From the NCBI GenBank assembly GCA_015832175.1, contig WJXW01000003.1:930001-994000 (forward strand): a stretch of DNA of 64,000 nucleotides, given 5' to 3'. The notes beneath the pieces were generated by a model, which made no database searches, was not told where the DNA came from, and saw only the letters and a list, made by a program, of their open reading frames with translations. Below, in pieces: positions 32,215 through 44,649 of the stretch. Each line of letters starts with the position of its first letter. Positions within the stretch are counted from its first letter, which is position 1. The stretch is from Paraphaeosphaeria minitans (lineage: Eukaryota; Ascomycota; Dothideomycetes; Pleosporales; Didymosphaeriaceae). The translations under genes were made by a program, and so were the position numbers.

Positions 32215-35200
32215 TAGAATTCTTAAATCTTTTACTAACAGTTTCCTAGATTGTTTTTTAGTTCCTAGGTGTTTTCGCTATGTAGGTAACTTTTCTATTT
32301 AATAAGATACGTGTTATTATACTAATTATATTCTAGAATTCTTTTAACCTTAAATTTATTTTCTTCCTTAGTCTAGTAGTAGAAGGTGGTTTTAACTAGT
32401 GTATTAGGGTCTGCTAGTTCTAGTAGTAATATATGGAATACTAGGTGTATCTTTACATCTAGCAGTAGTTCTAACTTATAGTTTACTAGTAATATTTGCT
32501 TAGAAATATAAAATAGTCTAACCTTAATATAATCTAGTTTCTTGTGTTTTTTCTTCTAAGTTTAAAGATTCTTTGTAAGTAGATATGCTTTATTCCCCTT
32601 CTTTAGCTAAAGTACTATTTTTTATTTTTAATTTTAGTATAAAATTAATTGCTGCTAAGCTTTCTTAAAATTTTCTTAGAGTTGTTAGTATATTTTCTTT
32701 ATGTTTTCTACTATATCTATAGCTTCTTTTACTTTAATTATTGTAGGAAATTGTTAGTTAAAGAGATGTAAGTGTCTTCTATAGTTTACATAGAATAGTG
32801 TATGTCCTAATGCTGCTAATACTTTGTTATTATAGTGTAATGGGCTGGGGCATAGCCCCAGCCTTTGGAAGGATCTTGAGGAAAGGAACCGCCCTAAAGA
32901 AGTGGACCCACTAAGGAAAACTCTTCTTATAAGCGGCACACCCCCCTATAGAGACTCGATACCTAGAATTCATCCCTTATATTTGGCACTTACAGTTCTG
33001 TTCATTCTCTAAGGCTAGCCCATAACATATAGGCTAACTGTGCTATAGGTAGTAATAAAACCTAGTTATTCTTCTAGCTGTTATAGTAGATGCGTAGGTA
33101 CGTTTCTATAGTTTAGTTTATACGTTCTATCTATCTATCTGTTTATAGATAGTAAGCTGTTAATAGCTTTTTTTTTATTCTAAGTAGTGCTATAAGCGTT
33201 GTCTAATAATTTAACGTAAAGAGCTTGTCTCTGTTACTAATAATTATTTTTAGGATTCTGTAATATCTAATTAGTTTGTCTAGGATAAGAAAAGCAAGTT
33301 CCTTTGCTATTATTCTTTTAAGACATAGAATAAGCTTAATATACTTAGTTAGTTAGTAGACTATTACTAGTATACTATTATATTTAATTCCTATTATTAG
33401 ATCCTTAGAGTTTAGAATTCCTGTAACAAAATCTATAGTAATGTCTTTCTATAGTGCTGTTAGTATTCTAATTGCTTACATCTCTCTATATTTAAGATAT
33501 ATACTATGTTTATTTCTCTAGTATTCTATATATTTATGGATATAAGTTATTATAGCTTCTTTAATTCCTTTAAAGGTATAATTCCTCTAAATAAGTTCTA
33601 TTATTTTTGTAATGCCTAAGTGTCCGTATATAGGGTTATTATAGTATTATTAGATAATCTTAGTCTGTAGATGTTCTAGAACTTCTTAGTTAATTACTAA
33701 AAGTTAATTTAGTTCTACGATTAGCTCTAGAGATCTATCTTTAGCTTTATAAAGGATTATAGAGAAGGTTTTTACTTTTTTTTTTACTAGATTACTTTAT
33801 TAGCTAAGAGTGTCTACTCTACTATTTTCTTTCCTAGCTATATAGATAATTTTAAATTTGTACTACCTAGTAGTCTGTGACTATCTTTGTTATTATGGCG
33901 TAAGTTCTTTTGTTATTATGAACCTTAGAAGGTTCTTATAATCTATGTAAATTTCTAGCGTTAAGTAACTAAGCGCGTAGATCCTCTAGTGCTTTAAGGC
34001 TTTAATAATAGCGTAGAGTTCTTTATTATATATATTATATTATGTTTTAGCGTTATTAAATTTGCATAAGTAATAGGCAATTAGGTGCTATTTACTATTA
34101 CGTTCTTATTTAGCGTAGGCGCCTAGCGTAAGATCGCTAGCATCTGTTTTAAAGCGCAGTGGTTTATCGCTTCTAAAATAAACAAGAATAGGTTCTATAA
34201 TATATACTGTCTTAAGGAGTTAGAATGATATTCTACACTTATTTATTTATTTAAAGGGTACGTCCTTCTTTATAAGATTTATTAAAGGTATTGTAACTTT
34301 TACGTAATTTTAGATGAATTATTAATTAAATCTACAAAATCCTAAAAATTCTTAGATATTCTTAGCTGTCTTTAGTATTAGCTAGTTCTTAATACATTTA
34401 ACTTTACTTAGTGCTATCTTAATTCCTTCTATAGTAATAATATGTCCTAGGAATTTAAGTTATTTAACGTTAAACTTATATTTCTTAAGTTTAATACAAA
34501 GGTATACTTTGTCTAGTGCTTTTAGCACTATCTGTACATGCTTAGTGTGATCTGATTTGTTTTTAGAAAAGATAAGGATATTATTTATATACGTAATAAT
34601 AAATATATCTAGATATTCGCAGAGTATGTTGTTAATAAGTGCTATAAAAGCTGCTAGTGTATTTATAAGTCTAAATAGCATAACCTTATACTTAAATAGT
34701 CTGTAGCGTAATTAAAACGCTATTTTCTATTCTTTACTTTTCTTAATTTATATAAGGTAGTAACTGTCTCTTAGATCTATTATTATAAATATCTTAGCTT
34801 AAGATAGTTAATTTTGTAGCTCTGTAATATTTAGTAGTAGATATTGGTTCTTTATTATTATATTGTTAAGTTATTAGTAGTTAACGTATAGTCTGTCTAA
34901 TCTATCTTTTTTCTTAATAAACATAAAAGGGCTTACTGCTAGTGACTTTAATAGTTATATATATCCTTTCTTAAAGTTTGTCTTAATAAAATTAACTTCT
35001 TTAAGGAGTTCTTCTCCTGTCTTACTATATAATAGTCTAAAGGGTGGCGTCTTCCCTTCTTCTAGGTCTATTATAAGATCCTAGGGTTAATATTTAGGTA
35101 GGTTTGCTTTTCCTTCCTTTTCTATAAATATATGTGTCTATTTCCTATACTCTCTTAGTAAGGTAAAGGGTGTACTATTGTCCTCTTTCTTACGCTTCTT

Positions 35201-37604
35201 AACCTAGTAGTTCCTACTAGCGTCTACTAAGGTGTATTTTTATTTTTTAACTATCTATTATAGTATTATGTTATTAATAACTCCCTTATCTACTATTATT
35301 TTTAGTTAATGCGTAGGCTTTACTTATAATACATAATTATAGCGTTTAAATAATATTTTCTTTATACCCTAGTTAATCTGTAGGTTATATATTGTTAACT
35401 AAGGTAATCTTAAGACTAACTTATACTTAGATTCTAGTAAAATATCTAAAGTAAGTTCCTCTCTATGTCTTTAGACTGTTATTATAGTAGTAACCTCCTA
35501 GTATATTTAAGGTGTCTTAGGCATTAGGGATCTATTTACAACATAAATAATATAGAATACTTTTTTCTCTAATATTATAAGTTCTGCTTATCTTCCTGTC
35601 TAATAAAATATAAAGTTCTTTCCTACTCCTAAGTCTATAAGAGCTTAAGCCTATATTGCTTTAAGCTATACTAGTAGCTTAACTAATACTATACTTACTA
35701 TAGCATTTAATTTAATAAAGGCGTTTTCTTGTCTAAGTTTAGGCCTAAAAAAGACATCTATTTATATAGGTTATAGTTAAGTTCTAGTGCCTAGTATACG
35801 TTGCTAAGCATCTACTTCTATTATTATTTTTAAGTACATAGCTTATATAGATTGTCTTTTTCTTCTTCCTATAAGGATATTCTTCTATTTTTTCTTTTAT
35901 AGTCTTTACTATTCTTGTGTACTAGTTAAATTAGTAGTTCTGTTATTACTTCTTACGTAAGGTAGTTTATAAAGCTGTCTAAATATTTAGCTATATAGTA
36001 GTATTTATAGTCTTAGTTTAGACATATATACTAGTACAGTTATATACAGTTTCTATTAATAAGTATATTATAGTATTTATTACCCTTTAGCGTAAGGTAA
36101 GGAAAGTATTTTACTTATTATTTATCCTAGAGGTGTTTGTTATAAGCTGTAATAAAGTAGTCTATTTATATCTATCTATAGCGTAGTTTCCTTCTAGGTT
36201 ATTTCTTATTCTCCTCTTTCTCTGCTTTATATTATGTGTATGTTAGTTCTTTGTAATACGTCTATATATAGAATTAGTGTGTAGGATTTTAGTGGTCTAG
36301 ATAGTACTTTAATATATAGTCTAGTTCCTTATTTTTATAGGTTCGCATCCCTTTTAGTGCCTAGTAGGGTTCTATATAGTCCTAAACATTTAGTTTATAC
36401 TTAGGTAATATAGGGTTATTTTCTTCCTGCCTACTTTGTAGGTAAGGAGTAGGAGATCTTAGTATCTCTTCTACGTCTTCTATATTATAGTATATATTAG
36501 AGTTGTCTTCTAGATCTTTGTATAATTATAAGTTAGGTAAATCTAATTACTTACTTTACTCTAGTGTAACGCGTTAGTGACTAAATAGTGTTATAATAAC
36601 TTTCTATTCTTTATTAAGTTCTTAGTCCTTAATAGTTAGTATATTTAACTTAGTTTAATAGACTTTGTTCTTTAATCTATAGTTCCTAGCTATATAGCCT
36701 AGTTTGCTATATGTAAAGTATTTATAGGTCTTAGTTATTAGTTATTAACTTCTATTAGAAACGCGTTTATTAGGCTGCTTAAGGCCTATCCTTCCTCTTT
36801 TTCCTTTGCCTAAGTAGTTAAACTAGACATCTTCTATTAGTTTATATCTCTAGTAGTTCCTTAGCTATTACTTTTAGATAATTCTAATAGGGTTCTTATA
36901 AACTACTTTTACTAGTTGTTTAAAGCTTATTACCTTAGGGTTTTAGTAAAGCTTCTATTACAGCAAGAACTATTCTCTGTTAATCCTAATAGTTTCTTTA
37001 TATAGTTCTTTAAGGTTAGCAATTTACGCACTACTACGTAGGAGTTCCTTATATAGTTTCTATTTAAGTCTTTATTTATATATATTCTAAAGAGATTTAT
37101 TGTCCTAGTTAAGTTACATGGCGTATCTACAAAACTTAGCTATATACTTAGCTACTAATTATTTCTAAGTTATAGTCTAAATCTTTACTTTTGTAATAGA
37201 GTCCTTATTAGTAATCCTAAAAAGTTATTTAAGGCATTTCTTAAAGTTATTATAATTTTTAATAATGTTAACTGTATTAGCGTGCTTATTTACGTAATTA
37301 TTGTTATTATTATTATAGTCTATTTCTAGGTACTTTTTAAAGTAAGGATGAATCTATAATCCTGTATCTCTGTATATATATATTGCTGCGAAGATAACCT
37401 TCTTTTTATCTTTAAGAAGTTTATTTAAGTTAAAGAAGTAGAGGTCTAACTAGAGAATCTAGACATTAGTTTAAAATTATTTACTAAAGTAGAGATTAGG
37501 TTTATACACCTTACTACTATTCTTTATAAGAGTAATCTTAGTGGCACCTAAAGCTGTAGAAGAGGTAGGAGTTTATAAAGTACTTATATTAAGGGTGTTT
37601 AAGA
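32215..37604 (-). pseudogene. E1 gag-pol remnant
   Basis: Minus-strand decayed reading. Chromodomain-side sequence lies at about 32215-32520. Reverse transcriptase core lies at 34460-34681 (MLFRLINTLAAFIALIN, then TYINNILIFSK, where the YxDD catalytic box reads YINN as expected from G-to-A change). A zinc-knuckle-like remnant of gag (KYFTYSKLGYIARN, with Cys and His turned to Tyr) lies near 36690-36740. Gag sequence lies toward 37500 (DLYFFNL). Stops and frameshifts throughout make it non-coding. Confidence 0.88.
32836..33027 (-). mobile_element. Solo LTR (192 bp) of an unrelated LTR element inside E1
   Basis: The insert begins TGTAATGGGCT and ends AGCCCATAACA, so the termini are imperfect inverted repeats with TG...CA ends. 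TATAG is duplicated at 32831-32835 and 33028-33032. Other Ty3 copies read straight across TTATTATAGGCTAAC here. It is markedly richer in GC than its surroundings and has a TATAAGAAG motif on the minus strand, suggesting a minus-oriented promoter-bearing LTR. Confidence 0.82.
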
Positions 37605-38035
37605 TGTTAAATCTAAGAGAGTAGCTAGTCCTAAAGGGTTAAAATTAGTTCTTAGGTAGGAGTACTTATAGAAGGTAGAAAGTCTTATTAATATAGTAGT
37701 ATCTTGCAAAGTGTAACAAGTTAATAATTTAGTCTACTAGAATCTAAATAATAGATTAATAAATAGATTAAATATAAGTATAGAGAGTCTATCCTTACGT
37801 TCCTATATACTAAGCAAAGTCCGCTCTGTGGGGAGCGCTCTATAGTGAGCGCTCTATAGAGAGTAGTTACGTATATTATACTCTAGTACAGAGCAATTAA
37901 GCGCTCTATAGAGAGTAGTTACGTAACTCCTTTATTTAAGGCGTAGCTGGCATTAAATCCCCGCTTAATCCTTGCTACGCGCCCACTAGGTACAAAACTG
38001 GCTTCTCGCTATTATGTGGATTTTAGATCCTAACA
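37605..38035 (-). repeat. E1 5' LTR (431 bp)
   Basis: Partner of 31176-31606. Its outer (right) end is visibly less mutated than the matching inner end of the partner, for example CCCCGCTTAATCCTTGC against CCCTACTTAATCTTTAC. Confidence 0.92.
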
Positions 38036-39581
38036 GATATTTACTTAGAAATATAAAATAGTCTAACCTTAATATAATCTAGTTTCTTGTGTTTTTTGTT
38101 CTAAGTTTAAAGGTTCTTTATAAGTAGATATACTTTATCCCCCTTCTTTAGCTAAGGTGCCGTTTTACGTTTTTAATTTTAGTAAGAAATTAATTACTAC
38201 TAAGCTTTCTTAAGATTCTTTTAGAGTTGTTAGTGCATTTTCTTTTTATTTTCTACTATATCTATAGCTTCTTTTGCTTTAATTGTTGTAGGAAATTGTT
38301 AATTAAAGAGATGTAGGTGTCTTCTATAGTTTATATAGAATAGTGTATATCCTAATACTACTAATACTTGTTATTATAGGCTAACTGTGCTATAGGTAGT
38401 AATAAAACCTAGTTATTCTTCTAACTATTATAGTAGATGCGTAGGTACGTTTCTATAGTTTAGTTTATACGTTCTGTCTATCTATCTGTTTATAGATAGT
38501 AAGCTGTTAATAGCTTTTGTTTTATTCTAAGCAGGGCTATAAGCGTTGTCTAATAATTTAACATAAAGAGCTTGTCTCTGTCGCTAATAATTATTTTTAG
38601 GATTCTGTAGTGTCTAATTAGTTAGTTTAAAATAAGAAAGGTAAGTTCCTTTGCTATTATTCTTTTAAGGCATAGAATAAGCTTAATATACTTAGTTAGT
38701 TAGTAGACTATTACTAGTATACTGTTGTATTTAATTCTTATTATTAGATCCTTAGAGTTTAGAATTCCTATAATAAAATCTATAGTAATGTCTTTCTATA
38801 GTGCTGTTAGTATTCTAATTACTTATATCTCTCTATATTTAAGATGTGTGCTATATTTATTTCTTTAGCATTCTACACATTTATAGATATAAGTTGTTAT
38901 AGCTTCCTTAATTCCTTTAAAGGTGTAATTTCTTTAGATAAGTTCTATTATTTTTGTGATACCTAGGTGTTTGTACATAGAGTTATTATAGTATTATTAG
39001 ATACTCTTAGTCTGTAAATGTTCTAGAACTTCTTAGTTAATTACTAAAAGTTAATTTAGTTCTACTATTAGTTCTAGAGATCAATTTTTAGCTTTATAAA
39101 GGATTATAAAGAAGGTTTTTACCTTTTCTCCTACTAGATCACTTTGTTAGCTAAGAGCGTCTACTCTGCTATTTTCTTTTCTAGCTACATAGATAATTTT
39201 AAACTTATACTACCCTATAGTTTATAACTATCTTTATTATTATAGCGTAAGTTCTTTTATTATTATAAACCTTAGAAGGTTCTTATAATCTGTGTAGATC
39301 TCTAGTATTAAGTAACTAAGCGCGTAGATTCTCTAGTGCTTTAAGGCTTTAATAATAGCGTAGAGTTCTTTATTATATACGTTGTATTGTGTTTCGGCGT
39401 TATTAAATTTGTATAAGTAATAGGTAATTAGGTGCTATTTGCTATTATATTTTTATTTAGCGTAGGCGCCTAGCGCAAGATCGCTAGCGTCTGTTTTAAA
39501 GCGTAGTAGTTTATTGCTTCTAAAATAAATAAGGATAGGTTCTATAATACATACTGTCTTAAGGAGTTAAAATAACATTCT

Positions 39582-39893
39582 TGTCTGTACAGTTTATCGT
39601 ACAAATAGCACTGAGTGAAATAGGGGCCTGCCTACCTATAGGGACCCGCATAAGGACCCACTACTTAGGTTAGCGCTAAGAGGCAGAGACTTTATAAGGC
39701 CCTGCCTACCTATAAAGACCCGCACAAGGACCCACTGCTTAGGTCAGCGCTAAGAGGCAGAGACTTCATAAGGTCCTTAGTGCCCCTTTGTACGATAGAC
39801 TAGACGTAATTAATTAAACCTACTTCTCACCCTTTACACGATAGTATACTATTAACCCTTAAATGCTTAATTGCAGATTTAGCCAAACTAATA
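39582..39893. mobile_element. 312-bp LTR-like insertion with internal duplication
   Basis: It is flanked by ATTCT at 39577-39581 and 39894-39898, and absent from the collinear sites of E1, E2 and E3. Ends are TGTCTGTACAG and AAACTAATA, compatible with TG...CA after a C-to-T change, so a second solo LTR is the likeliest reading. It contains two 74-bp direct copies (39627-39700, 39701-39774) and a TTTATCGTACAAA/TTTGTACGATAGA inverted pair. It is distinctly richer in GC than the surrounding element. Confidence 0.7.
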
Positions 39894-42800
39894 ATTCTAC
39901 ACTTATTTATTTATTTAAAGGGTACGTTCTTTTTTATAAAATTTTTTAAAGGTATTATAACCTTTACGTAATTTTAGATAAATTATTAGTTAAATCTATA
40001 GAATCTTAAGAATTCTTAGATATTCTTAGCTATCTTTAGTATTAGCTAGTTCCTAATGTATTTAACTTTACTTAGTGCTATCTTGATTCCTTCTATAGTA
40101 ACAATATGTCCTAGGAATTTAAGTTATTTAATGTTAAACTTATATTTCTTAAGTATAATACAAAAGCATGCTTTATCTAGTGCTTCTAGTACTATCTATA
40201 CATGCTTAGTGTAGTCTAATTTATTTTTAGAAAAGACAAGGATATTATCTATATACGCGATAATAAATATGTCTAGATATTTATAGAGTACGTTATTAAT
40301 AAGTGCTATAAAAGCTGCTAGTGCGTTTATAAGTCTAAAAGGTATAACCTTATATTTAAATAGTCTGTAGCGTGATTAAAACGCTGTTTCCAATTCTTTA
40401 CCTTTCTTAATTTATATAAGGTAGTAACTATCTCTTAGATTTATTATTATAAATATTTTAGCTTAAGATAGTTAATCTTGTAGCTTTGTAATATCTAGTA
40501 GTAGATATTAGTTCTTTATTATTATGTTATTAAGTTGTTAGTAGTTAATGCATAGTCTGTCTAATCTATCCTTTTTTTTAACAAATATAAAAGGACTTAC
40601 TGCTAGTAATTTTAATAGTTATATATATCCTTTCTTAAGATTTATTTTAATAAAATTATGTTCTTTAAAGAGTTCTTCTCTTATCTCGCTATATAGTAGT
40701 CTAAAGGGTGGCGTCTTCCCTTCTTCTAGGTCTATTGTAAGATCCTAGGGTTAATATTCTAGTAGGTTTACTTTTCCTTCCTTTTCTATAAATATATATA
40801 TCTATTTCCTATACTCTCTTAGTAAAGTAAGAGGTGTACTATTGTCCTCCTTCTCGCGCTTCTTAACCTAGTAGTTCCTACTAGCGTCTACTAAGGTATA
40901 CTTCTATTTTTTAACTGTCTATCGCAGTATTATATTATTAATAACTCCCTTATCTACTATTATTTTTAGTTAATATATAGGCTTTACTTATAATATATAA
41001 TTATAGCGTTTAAATAATATTTTCTTTATACCCTAGTTAATCTACAGGTTATATATTATTAACTAAGGTAATTCTAAGACTAACTTATACTTAAATCCTA
41101 GTAAGATATCTAAGGTAAGTTCCTCTCTATATTCTTAGACTATTATTATAGTAGTAACCTCCTAGTATATCTAAGGTGTCTTAGGCATTAGGGATCTATT
41201 TGCTATATAGATAATATAGGGTACTTCTTTCTCTAATATTATAAGTCCTACTTGTCTTACTATCTAATAAGATATAAAGTTTCTTTCTACTCCTAAGTCT
41301 ATAAGAGCTTAAGCCTATATTCCTTTAAGCTATAATAGTAGCTTAACTAATACTATACTTACTATAGTATTTAATTTAATAAAGGCGTTTTCTTATCTAA
41401 GTTTAGGCCTAAAAAAGATATCTATTTATATAGGTTATAATTAAGTTCTAGTGCCTAGTATGCATTTCTAAGCATCTACTTCTATTATTATTCTTAAGTA
41501 TATAGCTTATATAAATTGTCTTCTTCTTCTTCTTATAAGGATATTCTTCTGTTTTTCCTCTTACAGTCTTTACTATTCTTATATACTAGTTAAATTAGTA
41601 GTTCTGTTATTACTTCTTACGTAAAGTAGTTTACAAAGCTATCTAAACGTTTAGCTATATAGTAGTATTTATAGTCTTAGTTTAGACATGTGTACTAGTA
41701 CAATTATATATAGTCTCTATTAATAAGTATATTATAGTATTTATTACCTTTTAGTGTAAAGTAAGGAAAGTATTTTACTTATCACTTATCCTAGAGGTGT
41801 TTGTTATAGGCTATAATAGGGTAGTCTGTCTATATCTATTTACAGCGTAGTTTCTTTTTAAGTTATTTCTTATTCTCTTTTTTCTCTACTTTATATTATG
41901 CGTATATTAGTTCTTCGCAATGCGTTTATATACAGAATTAGTGTATAGGATTTTAGTAGTCTAGATAGTACTTTAGTACGTAGTCTAACTTCTTATTTTT
42001 ATAGGGTTGCATTCCTTTTAGTGCCTAGTAGGGTTCTATATAGTCCTAAATATTTAGTTCATACTTAGGTGATATAGGGTTATCTTCTTCCCACCTACTT
42101 TATAGGTAAGGAGTAGGAGATCTTAGTATCTTTTCTATATCTTCTACGTTGTGGTATATATTAGAGTTGTCTTCTAGATCTTTATATAGTTATAAGTTAA
42201 ATAAATCTAATTACTTACTTTGCTCTAGTGTAATGCATTAGTAACTAGATAGCGTTGTAATAACTTTCTATTCTTTATTAGGTTCTTAGTCCTTAATAGT
42301 TAGTACATTTAACTTAGTTTAATAGACTTTGTTTTTTAATCTATAGTTCTTAGCTATATAGCCTAGTTTACTACATATAAAGCATTTATAGGTCTTAGTT
42401 ATTAGTTATTAAGTTCTATTAGAGACGCGTTTATTAGACTACTTAGGGCCTATCCTTTCTCCTTTTCCTTTACCTATGTAGTTAAACTAGATATCTTCTA
42501 TTAGTTTATATCTCTAGTAGTTCCTTAGCTATTACTTTTAGATAATTCTAATAGAGTTCTTATAAACTACTTTTGCTAGTTATCTAAAGCTTATTACTTT
42601 AGAGTTTTAGTAGAGCTCCTATTATAGTAAGAACTATTCTTTATTAATTCTAATAGTTTCTTTATATAGTTCTTTAAGGTTAGCAATTTACGCACTACTA
42701 CGTAGGAGTTCCTTATATAGTTTCTATTTAAGTCTTTATTTATATATATTCTAAAGAGATTTATTATTCTAGTTAAGCTACACAGCGTATCTAGAAAACT

Positions 42801-43118
42801 TAGCTATATACTTAGCTACTAATTATTTCTAAGTTATAGTCTAAATCTTTACTTTTGTAATAGAGTCCTTATTAGTAATCCTAAAGAGTTATTTAAGGCA
42901 TTTTTTAAAGTTATTATAATTCTTAATAATATTAACTATATTAGTATATTTATCTACGTAATTACTATTATTGTTATTGTAGTCTATTCCTAGGTACTTT
43001 TTAAAGTAGAAATAGATCTATAATTATATATCTCCTTATATATATATTGCTGCAAAGATAACCTTTTTCTTATCTTTAAGAGGTTTGTCTAAGTTAAAGA
43101 AGTAGAGGTCTAACTAAA

Positions 43119-43123
43119 GAATC
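43119..43123. repeat. Target-site duplication of E2, left copy (GAATC)
   Basis: Five bases ending E0 gag before the E2 LTR. GAATC recurs at 63792-63796, where E0 gag resumes. Confidence 0.85.
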
Positions 43124-43534
43124 TATTAAATCCAAGAGGGTAGCTAGTCCTAAAGGGTTAAGGTTGGTTCTTGGGCAGGAGTACTTATAGAAGGTGGAAG
43201 GTCTTGTTAATACAATAGTATCTTGCAAAGTGTAATAAGTTAACAATTTAGTCTACTAGAATCTAAACAATAGATTAATAAATAGATTAAACACAAGTAT
43301 AAAGAGCCTATTTTTACGTTCCTATATACTAAGACTGCTCCGCTGCTTAGTGCTACTAAGTAACTAAGCACTTTACGTAACTAGCTCTACTACTTAGTGC
43401 CGCTAAGTAGCTAAGCACATTACGTAACCTAATCTAAGTTAGTTAGTGTCTCTTTATTACATTTATAACCCTATTATTACTTTATTACACCTTTATAAGC
43501 GCCTAAGTCCTACGTTGTTATCTAGTATATAATA
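43124..43534 (-). repeat. E2 3' LTR (411 bp)
   Basis: Begins TATTAAATCC (from TGTTAAATCC) and ends TAATA (from TAACA). The private half contains CTGCTTAGTGC and TAACTAAGCAC repeats, matching 63381-63791. Confidence 0.87.
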
Positions 43535-43550
43535 TTATCCCCTCCTTTTC
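43535..43550 (-). other. E2 polypurine tract
   Basis: Reads AAAAGGAGGGGATAA on the minus strand beside the 3' LTR. Confidence 0.72.
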
Positions 43551-43593
43551 TATTCTTCGTCCTAAAGAATTATGCCTACTAACTGTAATTCTA

Positions 43594-44049
43594 TGTTAAA
43601 TCCAAGAGGGTAGCTAGTCCTAAAGGGTTAAGGTTAGTTCTTAGGCAGGAGTACTTATAGAAGGTAGAAAGTCTTATTAATATAATAGTATCTTACAAAG
43701 TGTAACAAGTTAATAATTTAGTCTACTAGAATCTAAATAATAGATTAATAAACAGATTAAATACAAGTATAAAGAGCCTATTCTCGCGTTCCTATATACT
43801 AAGTAGTCCTATACATCCTAGAATCCCATATGTCCTAGAGTCCTATATGTCCTAGAGTCCTATATGTCCTAGAGTCCTGTGTGGGCGAGTCCCACGCGTC
43901 CTAGAGTTCCTATATAGGCAAGGCCTGTGCAGTCCTTAGGACCCTTAGGACCTATAACCTATTACCTAACTACTTAGTTAGCTAACTCTAGTAGACTAGT
44001 AGTCTAATAAACTTATGCTCTACTACTTACGCGTAGCTAGATCTTAATA
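43594..44049 (-). repeat. E3 3' LTR (456 bp)
   Basis: TGTTA start, TAATA end (from TAACA). The private half has about four TATGTCCTAGAGTCC-like units near 43826-43885. Confidence 0.92.
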
Positions 44050-44065
44050 TTATTCTCCCCCTCTA
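44050..44065 (-). other. E3 polypurine tract
   Basis: Reads TTAGAGGGGGAGAATAA on the minus strand beside the 3' LTR. Confidence 0.72.
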
Positions 44066-44199
44066 AGCTTAATGTCCTTATAAGTTAAACACCTATAAAG
44101 TTATTATCTTATTCTATTTAATATTGCCATAGTTAAGCTAATTATCTTAAGAAAGACTACGTTTTTATAATAGTTACCTATTTGTACTACGCTAAGAAG

Positions 44200-44640
44200 A
44201 AATATACTTATTATCTTTCTTCTTTACACTCTTAGTATACTAACTGTATTAAATAGGGAAACTAGAAGTACGAGCCTAAGGAGATCCTTTTACTAGATTA
44301 TTTAAAATAGATGCTAAAATAGAGAGGTTAGAAAAGTTAGAGGCTAAAGAGGAGGTAAAGCTCTATATTAAAGAAGAGCTAGCTAAGGCAGCTCTCCTTT
44401 GCGCCTATTAGGCGTAAAAGAAGATAGCGCGCTTACGTAATTAGTAAAAGAAATTATGTTAAAAAGAATAAAAATTGTTTAATTACAGTATAAGTACTAT
44501 AGACAAGTTAGAAGCGCTTAAGGCGTAGAAGGAGTTAGTATAAGCTACTGCGTTAATAAATCCTAACGCGCCGTTAGGCACTAAGGTAATTAACTAGTCT
44601 ATTCTATAGGCTAGCCCCTGTGCTAGTGGTGATTCCTAGG
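44200..44640 (+). pseudogene. Decayed antisense ORF of E3 (Cys-cluster/coiled-coil protein)
   Basis: The plus strand reads YTNCIKQGN, then KYEPKEILLLDYLK. After a frameshift near 44305 it reads IDAKIERLEKLEAKEEVKLY, IKEELAKAALLCAY, ISTIDKLEALKA and ATALINPNAPLGTKVIN. Almost every interruption is TAG or TAA, consistent with Gln codons. The Cys-pair, long coiled coil and LINPxAPxGT tail match a widespread type of small ascomycete hypothetical protein (inference from memory of such sequences). Confidence 0.66.
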
Positions 44641-44649
44641 TGCATCTTA

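Larger units (their letters stand above)
31176..38035 (-). mobile_element. Complete Ty3/Gypsy element E1
   Basis: A 6,860-bp element with two 431-bp LTRs (31176-31606 and 37605-38035) and flanking GATAT duplications. The coding strand is minus. It carries a polypurine tract, antisense ORF, chromodomain/integrase, RNase H, reverse transcriptase, protease and gag in the order expected for Ty3 (read from 38035 downward as gag to integrase). It is itself interrupted by a 192-bp solo LTR at 32836-33027. Without that insertion it is about 6,663 bp. It is non-functional because of dense RIP-type mutation. Confidence 0.93.
38036..43123 (-). pseudogene. E0 pol and gag remnant (main part)
   Basis: This collinear, diverged copy of the E1 internal region continues E0 from 31175. 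It opens with the GATAT duplication and chromodomain-side sequence. Reverse transcriptase lies around 40130-40370, and gag runs up to 43123, where E2 is inserted. It is interrupted by a 312-bp insertion at 39582-39893. Stops, Cys-to-Tyr and Asp-to-Asn type changes are spread throughout. Confidence 0.86.

Noticed and set aside
34460..34681. Short reverse-transcriptase-like open frame as an active gene
   Set aside because: It is a fragment of a RIP-degraded pol with a mutated YxDD box and stops on both sides; the same applies to 46709-46930.
40548..40748. 66-codon plus-strand frame in E0 (and similar frame 46641-46871 in E3)
   Set aside because: These are antisense shadows of reverse transcriptase and lie in pol, not in the 3' cassette where the antisense ORFs are.
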